From assembly GCA_023838465.1 (NCBI GenBank), contig JAIVEQ010000018.1, positions 1 through 64,000 of the forward strand: 64,000 nt of DNA. Direction: 5' to 3'. The position numbers and the translations under genes are program-made. The notes beneath the pieces are model-generated. The model worked only from the letters and a program-made list of their open reading frames with translations, had not been told where the DNA came from and searched no databases. Shown here piece after piece: positions 18,102-27,480 of this stretch (the first letter of the stretch is position 1; each line of letters starts with the position of its first letter). This DNA is from Candidatus Thiodiazotropha sp. (GTDB taxonomy: Bacteria > Pseudomonadota > Gammaproteobacteria > Chromatiales > Chromatiaceae).

Positions 18102-18227
18102 TACAGTAGTGCAAAATTGGGTGGCATCTATACAAAAAGTATCAGGACACCTCTGACATAAATTGGGCCACAGTTCGTTGTGTCCTATCCAATTCTTTGT
18201 TAATCAAAAAAGGTTTTCGAGGGCGCT

Positions 18228-19076
18228 ATGCAGATTAAAAATGTGGGTGTTGTGGGGGCAGGTACCATGGGTAATGGTATTGCCCAGGTTTTTACCGCAG
18301 CAGGATTCAGTGTATTAATGCATGATGTCGATGAAGCATCCCTGCAGCGAGGTATGGGTACGATTGGAAAGAGTCTGGACCGATTGTTGAAAAAGGAAAA
18401 AATAACTGAACAGGATAAAAATGAAACGCTAGCCAACATTCAGGTGACGACGCGACTTGAACAAATGGAGGATGTCGACTTGGTGGTTGAGGCAGCCAGT
18501 GAAAAATATGAGATCAAGGCTTCGATCTTCAGATCATTAGATCAATACTGTAAGCCAGAAGCTATATTGGCATCCAATACATCCTCGATATCACTTACCC
18601 GGATAGCAGGGGAGACCAAACGCCCGCAACGGGTGATCGGCATGCATTTTATGAATCCCGTGCCGATGATGAAATTGATTGAGGTTATCCGCGCTTTACA
18701 AACGGATGATGAAGTCAATCGGTTAATCCATGAGCTATCCATGCAGATAGGTAAAACACCTGTAGCGGTAAACGACAGTCCAGGGTTCGTCTCCAACCGA
18801 ATTCTTCTGCCCATGATTAATGAGGCAATTTTTACACTTCAGGAAGGCGTTGCTTCAGTAGAGGCCATTGATGAAGTTATGAAGCTGGGTATGAACCATC
18901 CTATGGGTCCCCTGGCGCTGGCAGATCTTATAGGACTTGACACCTGCCTCTCTATCATGGAAGTGTTACATGATGGATTGGGAGACGATAAATATCGTCC
19001 CTGTCCTCTGCTTCGTCGCATGGTTGATGCGGGTTACTTGGGCAGAAAAAGTTCAAAAGGCTTTTATGAGTATTAA
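18228..19076 (+). CDS. 3-hydroxyacyl-CoA dehydrogenase (3-hydroxybutyryl-CoA type)
   Basis: A 282-residue NAD-dependent dehydrogenase that interconverts 3-hydroxyacyl-CoA and 3-oxoacyl-CoA. The N-terminus has the Rossmann motif [29 protein letters not shown] and [17 protein letters not shown] give the catalytic Ser and His region, and [19 protein letters not shown] opens the helical C-terminal domain. The length matches the short monofunctional Hbd enzymes (about 282). The crotonase gene follows after 55 bases, so the pair could act in a beta-oxidation-like end of the catabolic pathway or in hydroxybutyrate metabolism. Confidence 0.95.
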   Translation: MQIKNVGVVGAGTMGNGIAQVFTAAGFSVLMHDVDEASLQRGMGTIGKSLDRLLKKEKITEQDKNETLANIQVTTRLEQMEDVDLVVEAASEKYEIKASIFRSLDQYCKPEAILASNTSSISLTRIAGETKRPQRVIGMHFMNPVPMMKLIEVIRALQTDDEVNRLIHELSMQIGKTPVAVNDSPGFVSNRILLPMINEAIFTLQEGVASVEAIDEVMKLGMNHPMGPLALADLIGLDTCLSIMEVLHDGLGDDKYRPCPLLRRMVDAGYLGRKSSKGFYEY

Positions 19077-19131
19077 GCCCTGTAAACATCACCGTTATTG
19101 ACCTTTCATTACACTGGATAACAAATCAATA

Positions 19132-19926
19132 ATGAATGAGATCAGTTATAAGCATATCTTAGTCGAGATGGTTGAGACCGGTATCCATCTGTTAACAATC
19201 AATCGTCCCGCCAATTTCAACGCACTCAATACTGAAACCTTTGATGAGTTGCAGACGGCTCTGAATGATGTTGCCAACGATGCTGATGCACGGGTGTTAT
19301 TGATAACTGGTGCTGGTGAAAAGGCATTTGTGGCTGGGGCCGATATCACCGAAATGCAAAACAAGACGGCTATCGAGGGAGCTGAGTTTTCACAAACTGC
19401 CATTGGCGTACTCAGGCAACTTGAGACCTTGCAAATCCCTGTGATCGCCGCCGTCAATGGTTATTGCCTGGGAGGAGGGTGTGAACTGGCCATGGCCTGT
19501 GACTGGATACTGGCTTCGGAGAACGCCATTTTTGGCCAGCCGGAAGTGAACCTGGGTATAACCCCAGGCTTTGGCGGTACTCAGCGGTTAGCACGTCTTA
19601 TAGGCCCGGCAAGAGCTATGGAGCTGATTGTCAGTGGGCGACAGGTAAAGGCGGAAGAGGCTTGTGCCTGGGGATTGGCTAACCATGTTTATCCAAAACA
19701 GAGATTGATGGAAGAAGCACTGCTGATGGCCAGGCTGATTTGTGAAAAAGGCCCCGTTGCGGTTCGTTTAGGCAAGCAGGCATTAGTTAGAGGTCAGGAC
19801 CTTGATCTGGATAACGCCTGCACCCTTGAAAGTCAGTCGTTTGGTCTCTGTTTTTCCACCGATGATCAGAAAGAGGGAATGGCTGCCTTCCTGGAAAAAA
19901 GAAGCCCTGATTTCAAGGGGTGTTGA
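19132..19926 (+). CDS. Enoyl-CoA hydratase/crotonase family
   Basis: A 264-residue crotonase-fold enzyme that hydrates 2-enoyl-CoA. The oxyanion-hole segments are seen in AFVAGADITEMQ and NGYCLGGGCELAMACD. The two glutamates of the classic hydratase active site fit GGGCELAMACD and GQPEVNLGITPGFGGTQRL. It follows the 3-hydroxyacyl-CoA dehydrogenase in the same direction and ends 4 bases before the convergent DUF2380-like gene, with no room for a full terminator between them. Confidence 0.94.
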   Translation: MNEISYKHILVEMVETGIHLLTINRPANFNALNTETFDELQTALNDVANDADARVLLITGAGEKAFVAGADITEMQNKTAIEGAEFSQTAIGVLRQLETLQIPVIAAVNGYCLGGGCELAMACDWILASENAIFGQPEVNLGITPGFGGTQRLARLIGPARAMELIVSGRQVKAEEACAWGLANHVYPKQRLMEEALLMARLICEKGPVAVRLGKQALVRGQDLDLDNACTLESQSFGLCFSTDDQKEGMAAFLEKRSPDFKGC

Positions 19927-19929
19927 ATC

Positions 19930-20505
19930 TCATTGGGCTATCATCGATTTCAAGTCCCGTACCATATATTTTGCGGCACGGGACCATGCGTACTCGTTGT
20001 CTCCTCTGAAATCGTAAGCTTTACGGATGATGGTCTGCTCACCTGAAACATCCTTGATCTCTATGTGCAGCGTGAGAATGAGGAGACTCATTTTGTAAAT
20101 CCAGCCAATCATGACCTTGTCACCTCCGGCTTGTCTCGCGAGATCGAACTCACATAGATTGCAATTGTGGACTTCGGTGCCAAGTTGCGCAGCGCTGACC
20201 AGGTCATTGACCCTATTCTGGGTGACCACTTCGAATAGTTCATGCTCCTTGATCTTCTTGCCGATGAAGGTGGTTAGATTTTTTAGCATCTGTTCGTTGC
20301 GTTCTTTGCTTCCAGGGCCGGGGATGTTGTCGATGATTTCGAAAGGAAGAATGACAAGCCTTTCCTTCTCTGACGCCATCGACTGGTTTGGAGCGATGTG
20401 AATAAAGCAAAAGACTAGGATGGTTAAAATTGGTCTTCTCATCCTGAACAGCCAGGGGGCTTGGAAGGATTGATTGCCAGACACTGTTTTCCGGTGAAGC
20501 ATCAT
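19930..20505 (-). CDS. Secreted DUF2380/DUF3280-like protein
   Basis: A 191-residue protein with a hydrophobic segment (ILTILVFCFIHIAP) ending near NQSMASEK, a probable signal peptide. The mature part KERLVILPFEIIDNIPGPG with IGKKIKEHELFEVV and CNLCEFDLARQAGGDKVMIGWIYKMSLLIL resembles the DUF2380 (DUF3280-like) family, whose members recur near methanol and other PQQ-dehydrogenase genes. Its function is unknown. The ATG at 20505 has a GAGGAGAT Shine-Dalgarno, 39 bases after the nucleotidyltransferase gene, so it could be the last gene of the cofactor operon. Confidence 0.65.
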   Translation of the reverse strand: MMLHRKTVSGNQSFQAPWLFRMRRPILTILVFCFIHIAPNQSMASEKERLVILPFEIIDNIPGPGSKERNEQMLKNLTTFIGKKIKEHELFEVVTQNRVNDLVSAAQLGTEVHNCNLCEFDLARQAGGDKVMIGWIYKMSLLILTLHIEIKDVSGEQTIIRKAYDFRGDNEYAWSRAAKYMVRDLKSMIAQ

Positions 20506-20544
20506 TGATCTATCTCCTCGTTTCTCACCACGAGATGACGGGCT

Positions 20545-21516
20545 TTACAAGACGGCCGACATATCTTGTGATTTGAGTACCTTGATATATTCTCCCAACG
20601 CTTCCCGGTCACTGCCGACTACAATGCGTTGATGACCATCAGCTGAAATTTCCAGTTGGCCATGAACCTCCACTGTTTCACCTTTGTGTGCCTGCCCGAC
20701 AAAGGTGGCGGTGTAGCTGACAACCTCTCCAATGGAGGGGTGATCCAATTCATAACGGGCTGGATAATCAAAGCTGTATCTGTCTTCGGTGACCCTGCTC
20801 TTCATTTTAAATTTGCCTTTCTTTCTATAGCTGAGACTGTCCAACTCCTGTTCAGGCACCAGCAGGCTGATATCAAATTTGGTCTGTTGGATAGCGGCCT
20901 TATTGAATTTCCGCCTTTCGTGCCACACAAACTCCTCGAATGTCAGGCTGCATCCGCGCCGTGCATAAGCATCCTGCCATAGGGCATCATCAAGATTGTG
21001 TAGGAATTGCTTGTCAAGGAGTCGCTTGACGATTTCCCGAGCTTTGAAAAAGGTCTCACGTCGATAGAAAACCAGATCGATATCGGAGTGGGTGGTGTGT
21101 GCCCCGATAAGGAGAGAACCGGTGACACCGATCGCTTGTCTATTCAACCCGTGTACCTCGAACTGATCAACCAGAAGTCTGAGTTTGTGCTCTAACTCAT
21201 CGCAACACGCTCTGCGGCATAGTGCCTGCAGTCGCTGGCGTGGTTGATGGTGGTGAACAATACATTCTGTGGGTACGCCGTGCAGGTTCACATCCCGTGG
21301 CCGGGAGTAGTAGAGATACGCCGGATAGTGATTTTCCAACAGCTCATTGGCTTCACGGGTGGATAGCTTTTTATAGCCGGCTGACGAGCGCTGATAACGC
21401 AAAAATGAGAGGACTCGTTGCGCTTCCTCCCCAGCAGCAACCACTGCGAAGATCAGCTCCTCAGCTGTTTCGATGAAATCCTTGGGAAGAAATGCGCTCA
21501 ATCCGGACTTCCCCAA
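20545..21516 (-). CDS. Predicted nucleotidyltransferase of the H4MPT/methanofuran cluster
   Basis: A 323-residue protein. GVTGSLLIGAHTTHSDIDLVFY near residue 135 is a typical minimal nucleotidyltransferase core, with GS-x(n)-DxD metal ligands. The N-terminal 130 residues and the C-terminal 100 residues are not recognised; the latter is beta-rich (VSYTATFVGQAHKGETVEV). It overlaps the mfnB gene end by 19 bases and is the sixth gene of the operon from 25236. Such a protein could activate a cofactor precursor with a nucleotide, which is inference. A homologue in archaea or other H4MPT bacteria would be the key support. Confidence 0.7.
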   Translation of the reverse strand: MGKSGLSAFLPKDFIETAEELIFAVVAAGEEAQRVLSFLRYQRSSAGYKKLSTREANELLENHYPAYLYYSRPRDVNLHGVPTECIVHHHQPRQRLQALCRRACCDELEHKLRLLVDQFEVHGLNRQAIGVTGSLLIGAHTTHSDIDLVFYRRETFFKAREIVKRLLDKQFLHNLDDALWQDAYARRGCSLTFEEFVWHERRKFNKAAIQQTKFDISLLVPEQELDSLSYRKKGKFKMKSRVTEDRYSFDYPARYELDHPSIGEVVSYTATFVGQAHKGETVEVHGQLEISADGHQRIVVGSDREALGEYIKVLKSQDMSAVL

Positions 21517-22229
21517 ATGGGTTGATGCTCCCTGCCAGGCCGGGACAGATCAACGCCGGGAGTAATGGCATGACGAATCTCGACTACCTGATGGAGAGAG
21601 ATCTTCGCCACTCTACTGTTTTGCTCGCACAAAGCGCCTCGGAATCCGAGATAATCCGGGGCCAGTGGCAGCAGATGTGGAATATCCTGCAGGCGTAGTG
21701 ATCCTGCCAGACCACTGAGTAATCCCAGCCGCCTGGAGGTTGCCACAAACTGGTCAAGTCTATCCAGACCGATATGTTGGAGCAGGTGTCCCTGACGCTT
21801 TTCAGCCGTGTCCAGCATGATCCCTCGAAATCCGGCAGTGGCGAAATCTGGGAGCATATCCAGAGCAGGATTACGGTCTGCAAACAAGACGGCAATAACA
21901 GGGTGGTTGGCAGTGATAGCGGCTATCGTTTGAATACAGTTGTGTAGGTTGAGATTTGAAAAAAAGCCCACTTTCACATAGTTCACACCACTGGTTGCTG
22001 TCCTTTGTATGGCTTCGGCGAGCAGGGTCGGATCGGGGGGAAGGTCACCGACAGTGGCGCTGACAGGACGGCGTTGAGCTATCTGTTCGACGAGGGATTG
22101 AATCCGTTCGGTGGGGAGTGCCCCCAGCGCGCCGCTGTGTGGATCCTTCAGATCGATGATGTCCACGCCGGTGTGGAGTATTGTCTCCACTTCCAGGCTA
22201 TCGACCACACTGGCCAGCATCTGGGTCAT
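21498..22229 (-). CDS. mfnB: (5-formylfuran-3-yl)methyl phosphate synthase, MfnB
   Basis: A 243-residue TIM-barrel enzyme (DUF556) that builds the furan ring phosphate of methanofuran from glyceraldehyde 3-phosphate. The landmarks are TGVDIIDLKDPHSGALGALP near residue 21, SATVGDLPPDP, NYVKVGFFSN and DYLGFRGALCEQNSRV, the last close to the conserved barrel phosphate region. The ATG at 22229 is chosen because GGAGGGGG lies before it and the earlier in-frame ATG at 22280 adds an unrelated tail. The start overlaps the DUF447 stop by 4 bases. In methylotrophs this gene occurs in H4MPT clusters and would help make methylofuran, the partner of Fhc. Confidence 0.9.
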   Translation of the reverse strand: MTQMLASVVDSLEVETILHTGVDIIDLKDPHSGALGALPTERIQSLVEQIAQRRPVSATVGDLPPDPTLLAEAIQRTATSGVNYVKVGFFSNLNLHNCIQTIAAITANHPVIAVLFADRNPALDMLPDFATAGFRGIMLDTAEKRQGHLLQHIGLDRLDQFVATSRRLGLLSGLAGSLRLQDIPHLLPLAPDYLGFRGALCEQNSRVAKISLHQVVEIRHAITPGVDLSRPGREHQPIWGSPD

Positions 22230-22795
22230 ACCCCCTCCTGTATTTGTTGCCGGTAGCGGATGACCCTCTCCATCAGCCATTCCCAGGCCTGCCGTTCCCG
22301 TTCTCCTGCTGTTTTTTCGATGGCGATGGCGAGATAAGCGATCTCATGTTCGATCTTCTCTTTGGGTAATCGGTCGAGGCGGCTGACCAGGATGGCCAAC
22401 TCCAATACCGCTGTCTGTGCTCGGTTGAATCCCTGGAACGGCCGGTGGCAGGCTTCATGCACAGGAAGGCAGATGAGGCGAGGGCGTATTGGGTCATCCT
22501 CCACCCGCTGCAGTTGTACTTCGGTGTGGGCCAGCGCATCGGATAGACGCGGTGCGGAGATCTGCTCGGCCTCGGTCAAGGGCCAGTCATAGTGTTCAGT
22601 GAGACAGCCTGCGAATATGCGTACATCGTCGCAATAGTTGATGACCGCACACTCCCCGGAGAGGATGTTGGTCATTGTCCTGGAAGGATGGAAAGGGGCG
22701 ATAGTCACCTCTTGGTCATGCCAGACTATGCCCATGGGGGCTATCTGATTGTCTCCGTCACTGCTCCTGGTTGTGATGATCACTTCATGAATCAT
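22226..22795 (-). CDS. DUF447 family protein of the H4MPT cluster
   Basis: A 189-residue protein matching DUF447, a split-barrel flavin-type fold family found in methanogens and H4MPT bacteria. Seen are MIHEVIITTRSSDGDNQIAPMGI at the start and the conserved RPRLICLPVHEACHRPFQGFNRAQTAVLE block. The ATG at 22795 begins the family N-terminus; an upstream ATG at 22882 would add 29 unrelated residues. It overlaps the preceding gene by 4 bases and the next one by 4 bases, so translation is coupled. Its role is not known, though a step in H4MPT or methanofuran synthesis is generally assumed from its distribution. Confidence 0.85.
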   Translation of the reverse strand: MIHEVIITTRSSDGDNQIAPMGIVWHDQEVTIAPFHPSRTMTNILSGECAVINYCDDVRIFAGCLTEHYDWPLTEAEQISAPRLSDALAHTEVQLQRVEDDPIRPRLICLPVHEACHRPFQGFNRAQTAVLELAILVSRLDRLPKEKIEHEIAYLAIAIEKTAGERERQAWEWLMERVIRYRQQIQEGV

Positions 22796-24189
22796 GACTT
22801 TTTCCTTCGCCGTTTCATGGTCGTGCCAGGCTTTTCCTGACGGCTTAAATCCTGTTGCACGGCTGGCAGGGCCGAACCCCAACTAAGTGGCTGATCCTGA
22901 ACATATCGCTTACCGAGTTGCCAGGCGATCTGGGCCTTGGCCAGTTCTACACCAAGATAAAAAGCGTGGCCGCCATGCTCTTCTACTCCCAGCCCGGGAA
23001 AGAAATCGAAGGGATCCTGGTGGGTGGTCAGCCCATCCCGGTTATAAAGGTGTATGCCTTGTTTGCTGATCTGGATGCGGAAATTGGGATCTCGAATGGC
23101 ATCAGCCAGCTCTTTGATCTGGGCCAGGGTGTGGGGGAAGGGTTTCATTTCATGCAGCCCGGTGAGGCCGCTGTCGACCTGCTTGGGCAGGGTGTTCTCC
23201 TGACGGGCCCAATGCATGATTCGTCGTGCAGTATCCGCCTCACGTACGGCACTACGGCAGTGAGGGCTGACCTGGGTGGTAAGCATGTTGGTGATGTGGA
23301 GTTCCGAGATCATACCCATCAAAACGGCATTGATGCCGGTGGTGTCTGCCTCAGTCAACTCGGTGATATTGCCAACTCCCATCATGATATCTGCTTTCGG
23401 GTGGTCCGCCCGCAAGCGATGATAGCGGACAATGGAATCTGTAAATCCGAAATGGATAGGATCCAGGATGGGGTCGGCGATATAGGGGCGCCCATCGTTT
23501 TCGAGCTGTGCCATTGCCCGCTCGAGAGATGCCAGGTCACCCGCTTTCTCCGGTATCAGTATCGGTGTTGAATCCACCTGATCGGCAACCCAGAGTGTCT
23601 TCTCATGCAGGCTGAGCAGGAAATCGGCACCGGCCCGACCACCTCTCAATAGCTCTTCTGTCAGCATGGAGTCCACACTGACCTGGTAGCCTGCTCCTTT
23701 GAGGGCCTGGATGCTGGCTTCAAGGTGTGGGAAGGGTGTCTCAGGCAGGCAACCGAGATCGATGACATCGGCACCGCTGGCTGTATAGTCTGCAGCCCTT
23801 TCCAGGATAGCATCAGGTGTCAGGTTCGGTGCGTCGACGATCTCAGCAAATATTCTCACATCGTAGTGGCTGAGATCGGGTGCCTTACCTTCCCTCCCGA
23901 AGAAGCGGGGCAGATCCATCAGCTCCTCCGGACCGCGTTCGACAGGAATACCAAAGTGTCGGGAGAGGTGATCCAGATCGCCACGGCAGCGTCCAGGCAG
24001 CAGGATCTGGTCTGCATCACCTATGTCAGTGAGTCGACGTTTAATCATCTCTGCGGTCATCAGGGCCGCTACCTTCAACCCGAGATTGTGGACCTGCCAG
24101 TCGAACTCATCAGGGGCCATATCCTGCAGCACCTGAGTAAGCTGTTTCTCGGCTAATGTGCCTGTCAGGAAAAGGATCTTTTTGGGCAC
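22792..24189 (-). CDS. DHPS-like protein with DUF6513 N-terminus
   Basis: A 465-residue protein. The N-terminal 140 residues (MPKKILFLTGTLAEKQL, DQILLPGRCRGDLDHLS) match DUF6513. The C-terminal TIM barrel (residues 150-400) resembles dihydropteroate synthase but lacks the NLTPDSFSDGG signature, as in the MJ0107-like proteins. GADVIDLGCLPETPFPH, VSVDSMLTEELLRGG, DPILDPIHFGF and MMGVGNITEL are visible. Such proteins are thought to join the pterin to the ribofuranosyl-aminobenzene unit in H4MPT synthesis, and one archaeal homologue has been shown to have this role by genetics. It overlaps the flavoprotein gene by 25 bases. Confidence 0.85.
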   Translation of the reverse strand: MPKKILFLTGTLAEKQLTQVLQDMAPDEFDWQVHNLGLKVAALMTAEMIKRRLTDIGDADQILLPGRCRGDLDHLSRHFGIPVERGPEELMDLPRFFGREGKAPDLSHYDVRIFAEIVDAPNLTPDAILERAADYTASGADVIDLGCLPETPFPHLEASIQALKGAGYQVSVDSMLTEELLRGGRAGADFLLSLHEKTLWVADQVDSTPILIPEKAGDLASLERAMAQLENDGRPYIADPILDPIHFGFTDSIVRYHRLRADHPKADIMMGVGNITELTEADTTGINAVLMGMISELHITNMLTTQVSPHCRSAVREADTARRIMHWARQENTLPKQVDSGLTGLHEMKPFPHTLAQIKELADAIRDPNFRIQISKQGIHLYNRDGLTTHQDPFDFFPGLGVEEHGGHAFYLGVELAKAQIAWQLGKRYVQDQPLSWGSALPAVQQDLSRQEKPGTTMKRRRKKS

Positions 24190-24722
24190 TCGACCTCTTC
24201 CTCAAGGGTGTTAGCAAGCGCAGAAAAAGTGGTTACTACCGAGGTATATTCAAATTCGCGCAGTCGATCCACATTCTCCAGATCGATACGCCGCGGATAG
24301 ACCATGACCATACCGCCCGGGGCTTCTGTCTCCATAGCCGGCTCGGTATCGCAGGCGAACACGATACTCGGAATTCGACACTTGCCGGCCTGGGCATAAA
24401 TATTGGTCACCAGTGTGTCCGCTACACCCCAGACCATTTTGGCTACCGTGTTGGAAGTGGCGGGTGCGATCACCAGTCGCTGATAGTGTCCCTGGTAGAA
24501 AAGCCCAACCGGGGAGGCGCTGGCAGTGGTGTCACGAAAACAGGTGATACGTTGGCGAAGGGACTTGAGGTCAAAGTCATACATGGCGAGTACTTCGGCA
24601 CCTGCCTTGCTTAGAAACAGGTCCACATCGTCACGCTGTTGTACCAGATCGAGACACTCTTTGAGATAGTGGCCGGAACCGGTGATAGCCCATGCGGTGC
24701 GAGGACTGTTCGGCTTTTTCAT
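24165..24722 (-). CDS. Archaeal-type flavoprotein, DmrX/AfpA-like (dihydromethanopterin reductase type)
   Basis: A 185-residue flavoprotein of the HFCD fold. The N-terminal TAWAITGSGHYLKECLDLV and VIAPATSNTVAKMVWGVADTLVTN blocks are typical of archaeal AfpA and of the methylotroph dihydromethanopterin reductase branch, which reduces dihydromethanopterin to H4MPT. The start ATG at 24722 has CAGAGGTAAG before it. The stop of the upstream PTPS-like gene is 2 bases away. Which of the two functions it has cannot be decided here. Confidence 0.8.
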   Translation of the reverse strand: MKKPNSPRTAWAITGSGHYLKECLDLVQQRDDVDLFLSKAGAEVLAMYDFDLKSLRQRITCFRDTTASASPVGLFYQGHYQRLVIAPATSNTVAKMVWGVADTLVTNIYAQAGKCRIPSIVFACDTEPAMETEAPGGMVMVYPRRIDLENVDRLREFEYTSVVTTFSALANTLEEEVECPKRSFS

Positions 24723-24723
24723 C

Positions 24724-25236
24724 TTACCTCTGCCCCGAATGGACACTGCGGCGGCATATACCCCACTGGTGATCGGCCTCTTCCACCGCGATTTCGAGAT
24801 GTTCAACATGGCGTAGGGCAGAGCGCTCTTCAAGTAGGGGCAGGAGGGATTCCATGATGTACCAGGCCAGCATCTCGGCCGTGCTATTCGTAATAGGCAG
24901 GATCAGACAGTTTTCAACAGGCAGGGAGAATTGCTTTCCATAACTTGAAACCTCAATCTGACCCTCCTTATCCGAAATGCTAACCTCGTTACTGCTACCG
25001 GGCAGCAATATCTTGTCATGCAATTGCTGGCAGATGCCGGCGGCCAGTCGGTTGAGCTGGACGAAGTCGATTACAAAGGCATCGCTGTTGTTGTCGCCCC
25101 AGGCCTGAATGCGAACATGGAAGTTGTGACCATGCAGGTTCTCGCAACTGTTATTGAAGGTGATGAAATGTGCCGCGTTGAAATGCAACTCGCCTGGATT
25201 TACGCTGACAGCGAATTGTTGAGTCGGCATCGACAA
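24724..25236 (-). CDS. 6-pyruvoyltetrahydropterin/6-carboxypterin synthase-like protein
   Basis: A 170-residue PTPS-fold (QueD/PTPS) enzyme. The zinc ligands are intact: FNAAHFITF with its His near residue 23 and ENLHGHNFHV with two His near residue 35. FVIDFVQL and STAEMLAWYIM match the other conserved blocks. In H4MPT bacteria a PTPS-like enzyme is thought to make the pterin precursor for H4MPT. Start choice: TTG at 25236 has AGGAGAG at 6 bases, while ATG at 25230 is 6 bases further away; the TTG is favoured by spacing. It is the first gene of the cofactor operon and follows the sigma-54 promoter at 25377-25394. Confidence 0.85.
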   Translation of the reverse strand: MSMPTQQFAVSVNPGELHFNAAHFITFNNSCENLHGHNFHVRIQAWGDNNSDAFVIDFVQLNRLAAGICQQLHDKILLPGSSNEVSISDKEGQIEVSSYGKQFSLPVENCLILPITNSTAEMLAWYIMESLLPLLEERSALRHVEHLEIAVEEADHQWGICRRSVHSGQR

Positions 25237-25376
25237 AAGAAACTCTCCTGAACTTCGAGGCTATTATTTCTAGGGATTAGTGTTTACAGACCCTAAGTAA
25301 CAGTTGGGGTGAGTGCATAAACCTCAACTGGTGATCGGATGCACAATCCTGCCAATACATCTCGTTATAGATTTTC

Positions 25377-25394
25377 TAGCATTCAGCGTGCCAG
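25377..25394 (-). promoter_or_regulatory. Sigma-54 (-24/-12) promoter for the PTPS-led cofactor operon
   Basis: Minus-strand sequence CTGGCACGCTGAATGCTA has a perfect TGGCACG -24 element and an ATGC -12 element (consensus TTGC), with GG-N10-GC spacing. It points to the PTPS-like gene with a predicted transcript start near 25367 and a leader of about 130 bases. It lies 42 bases after the stop codon of the sigma-54 activator gene on the same strand. Six sites with the same spacing precede other C1 genes in this window. Confidence 0.82.
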
Positions 25395-25435
25395 GTAGGT
25401 ATTTGCCTTACCCTGAAGGAAATAGCCCCGCTGGA

Positions 25436-27388
25436 CTAACGGGGGGGATTGATCCCGTAGCGCTTCATTCGCCGATAGAGTGTGTTGCGGCTGAGGGTCA
25501 GTTTTTTTGCAACCCGGCTGACGTTCCAGTGCATATCCTCGAGTTCACTCAACAAGACATCACGTTCAGCAATCGCCAGGGAGTTGAAAGTGGAACCGGG
25601 GTTGTCAGCCGACTCCTCTTCATAGATGGCATTGCAAATATCATCGGGTAGATCATTGACCGTTACAATCCCGTTTTCACACATTGCTGTGGTGGTGCGA
25701 AGCACATTGAGAAGCTGCCTGATATTGCCAGGCCAGGTGAAGTTTTCCAGTATCCTCAATGCTTCCGGATCCCATTTCAATTCCACGGAGTTACCGGCTT
25801 CCTGTTGTCCGATCTTTTGAATCAGCTGGAGTTTATCCTTGCGATCACGCAGGGGGGGCATGGTCAGTGAGATGCCGTGTAATCGGTAATAGAGATCCTC
25901 GCGAAATTCCCCTTCCTCCACCATGCTCAGGATGTCATGGTGGGTGGCGCTGATCAGCTTGATGGAGACCTTGATCGGCGTTTCACCACCGAGCGGTATG
26001 ACTTCCCGCTCCTCCAGCACCATGAGTAGGCGTGCCTGCAGATGCAGTGGCATATCACCGATCTCATCCAGGAACAGGGTGCCACCGTCCGCCTGCAAGA
26101 TCTTACCGCGGTTTCCTTCCCTGCTTGCGCCGGTAAATGCTCCCGGCCGATAGCCGAAGAGTTCACTCTCAATCAGCGACTCGGGTAGCGATGCGCAGTT
26201 AACGGCTATGAAGGGTTTATCGCGGCGGGAACTGGCTTTATGCAGTGCCCGTGCAAACATATCCTTGCCGGTGCCCGTCTCACCGAACAGCATGTAGGGA
26301 ATATCCCGTTCGATTACCTTCAAAACGGTTTCCACATTTTTCTTCATGCGTGGTTCATCGAAATGGAGCGTTTCTAATGCCTCTGCGCGTCCATGATAGA
26401 TTTTCGTACTCTTTTTAATGCTGTTGAAAGCACCCATCGGTGCAGGACTAGGCGTGCAGTTTTCGGGTGGTTGCAGGGTGGCGAAGAAGCGTCTTCCCTG
26501 TTGCGTCTCCCGAATGGGAAAGGCATGCGTATGGGTTTGTTTGAGCAGAGTGGGGATGGAGGTCGTGAACAGTTGATTGATCAGATGGCCAACGATCTGC
26601 TGTGGTTTTTCGAGATTGAGCTGGAACATGGCACTGCGATTGACCGCTAGTATCTTTCCTTCCAGATTGAAAGCGATGGCACCCTCACCCAGGGTACTGA
26701 TGAATTCTGAACGGGCATGGAAGCGGAGGACGAAGGCATTCTTCATGGCGCAGAAGAAGACACGGTTTTCGATGACTTGTGCCGACATGTTCAATAGCAC
26801 CATGGTGTGCTGTTGAGCCATTTTCGATTCACTTGAGGCGTCGAGAACTGCCAGTGTCTCACCATGAGGGTCAAATATCGGGGCAGCGGCGCAGGTCAGG
26901 CTGGCATTCCGGGTAAAGTAATGGGAGCTCTTATGAATAACCAGTGGCTTTTTTTCAACCAGACAGGTACCCATACCATTGGTGCCCTGTGCCGCTTCGT
27001 TCCAGACAGCGCCTAATTGCATACCGGCATGGGCAGCCGCATCGGTGAAATGGGGGTCGCCAATGTAATTCAACAGAACCCCATCACGATCAGTCAACAT
27101 GATGGCGTGGCCCGAGCCTGCCAACTGCTGGTATAGATTGGTCATTTCCAGTCGGGCTATATCCAGTAACCGGCAATACTGATGAAGCCGTTCATTGAGA
27201 TCGGATTGTTCGATGATGACCGGATCTGGCGTCTGATCGGGATCGAGCCCAAGGTCATCCTTACAACGCCTCCATGAGCGAAGTGTCAGGTCATCGATTG
27301 TCGTGCTGACAGGTTGGTTCCCTTCCAAAGCCGTTCGCACGAATTCGGCGTGACCGGGATTCTCCTGGTGCAGGATCGTTTGCTCCAC
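25436..27388 (-). CDS. Sigma-54-dependent activator, AcoR-like (GAF-PAS-AAA-HTH)
   Basis: A 650-residue enhancer-binding protein. A GAF-like sensor domain occupies about residues 60-220 ([37 protein letters not shown]), a PAS-like region about 230-300, and an AAA+ domain about 340-560 with Walker A GETGTGKD near residue 366. The sigma-54-contact GAFTGA follows near residue 415, so it can activate sigma-54 RNA polymerase. A C-terminal Fis-type helix-turn-helix ([23 protein letters not shown]) ends it. Its gene sits upstream of the PTPS operon and divergent from folP. Family members respond to alcohol, ketone or acetoin-type compounds, so a C1 signal is plausible but unproven. Confidence 0.93.
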   Translation of the reverse strand: MEQTILHQENPGHAEFVRTALEGNQPVSTTIDDLTLRSWRRCKDDLGLDPDQTPDPVIIEQSDLNERLHQYCRLLDIARLEMTNLYQQLAGSGHAIMLTDRDGVLLNYIGDPHFTDAAAHAGMQLGAVWNEAAQGTNGMGTCLVEKKPLVIHKSSHYFTRNASLTCAAAPIFDPHGETLAVLDASSESKMAQQHTMVLLNMSAQVIENRVFFCAMKNAFVLRFHARSEFISTLGEGAIAFNLEGKILAVNRSAMFQLNLEKPQQIVGHLINQLFTTSIPTLLKQTHTHAFPIRETQQGRRFFATLQPPENCTPSPAPMGAFNSIKKSTKIYHGRAEALETLHFDEPRMKKNVETVLKVIERDIPYMLFGETGTGKDMFARALHKASSRRDKPFIAVNCASLPESLIESELFGYRPGAFTGASREGNRGKILQADGGTLFLDEIGDMPLHLQARLLMVLEEREVIPLGGETPIKVSIKLISATHHDILSMVEEGEFREDLYYRLHGISLTMPPLRDRKDKLQLIQKIGQQEAGNSVELKWDPEALRILENFTWPGNIRQLLNVLRTTTAMCENGIVTVNDLPDDICNAIYEEESADNPGSTFNSLAIAERDVLLSELEDMHWNVSRVAKKLTLSRNTLYRRMKRYGINPPR

Positions 27389-27480
27389 AATCGCTCTCCT
27401 CCGTGGTAAGGCTGTACTGCGTTAAACCTTTCAGCACAATCTCCACATTTATGTTTAGTAATCGAGGTATCATTTATTAT

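Noticed and set aside
18060-18110. Repeats with the look of a tRNA or attenuator before the 3-hydroxyacyl-CoA dehydrogenase gene
   Set aside because: No cloverleaf can be drawn and no T-loop sequence is present; only the three direct repeats were kept.
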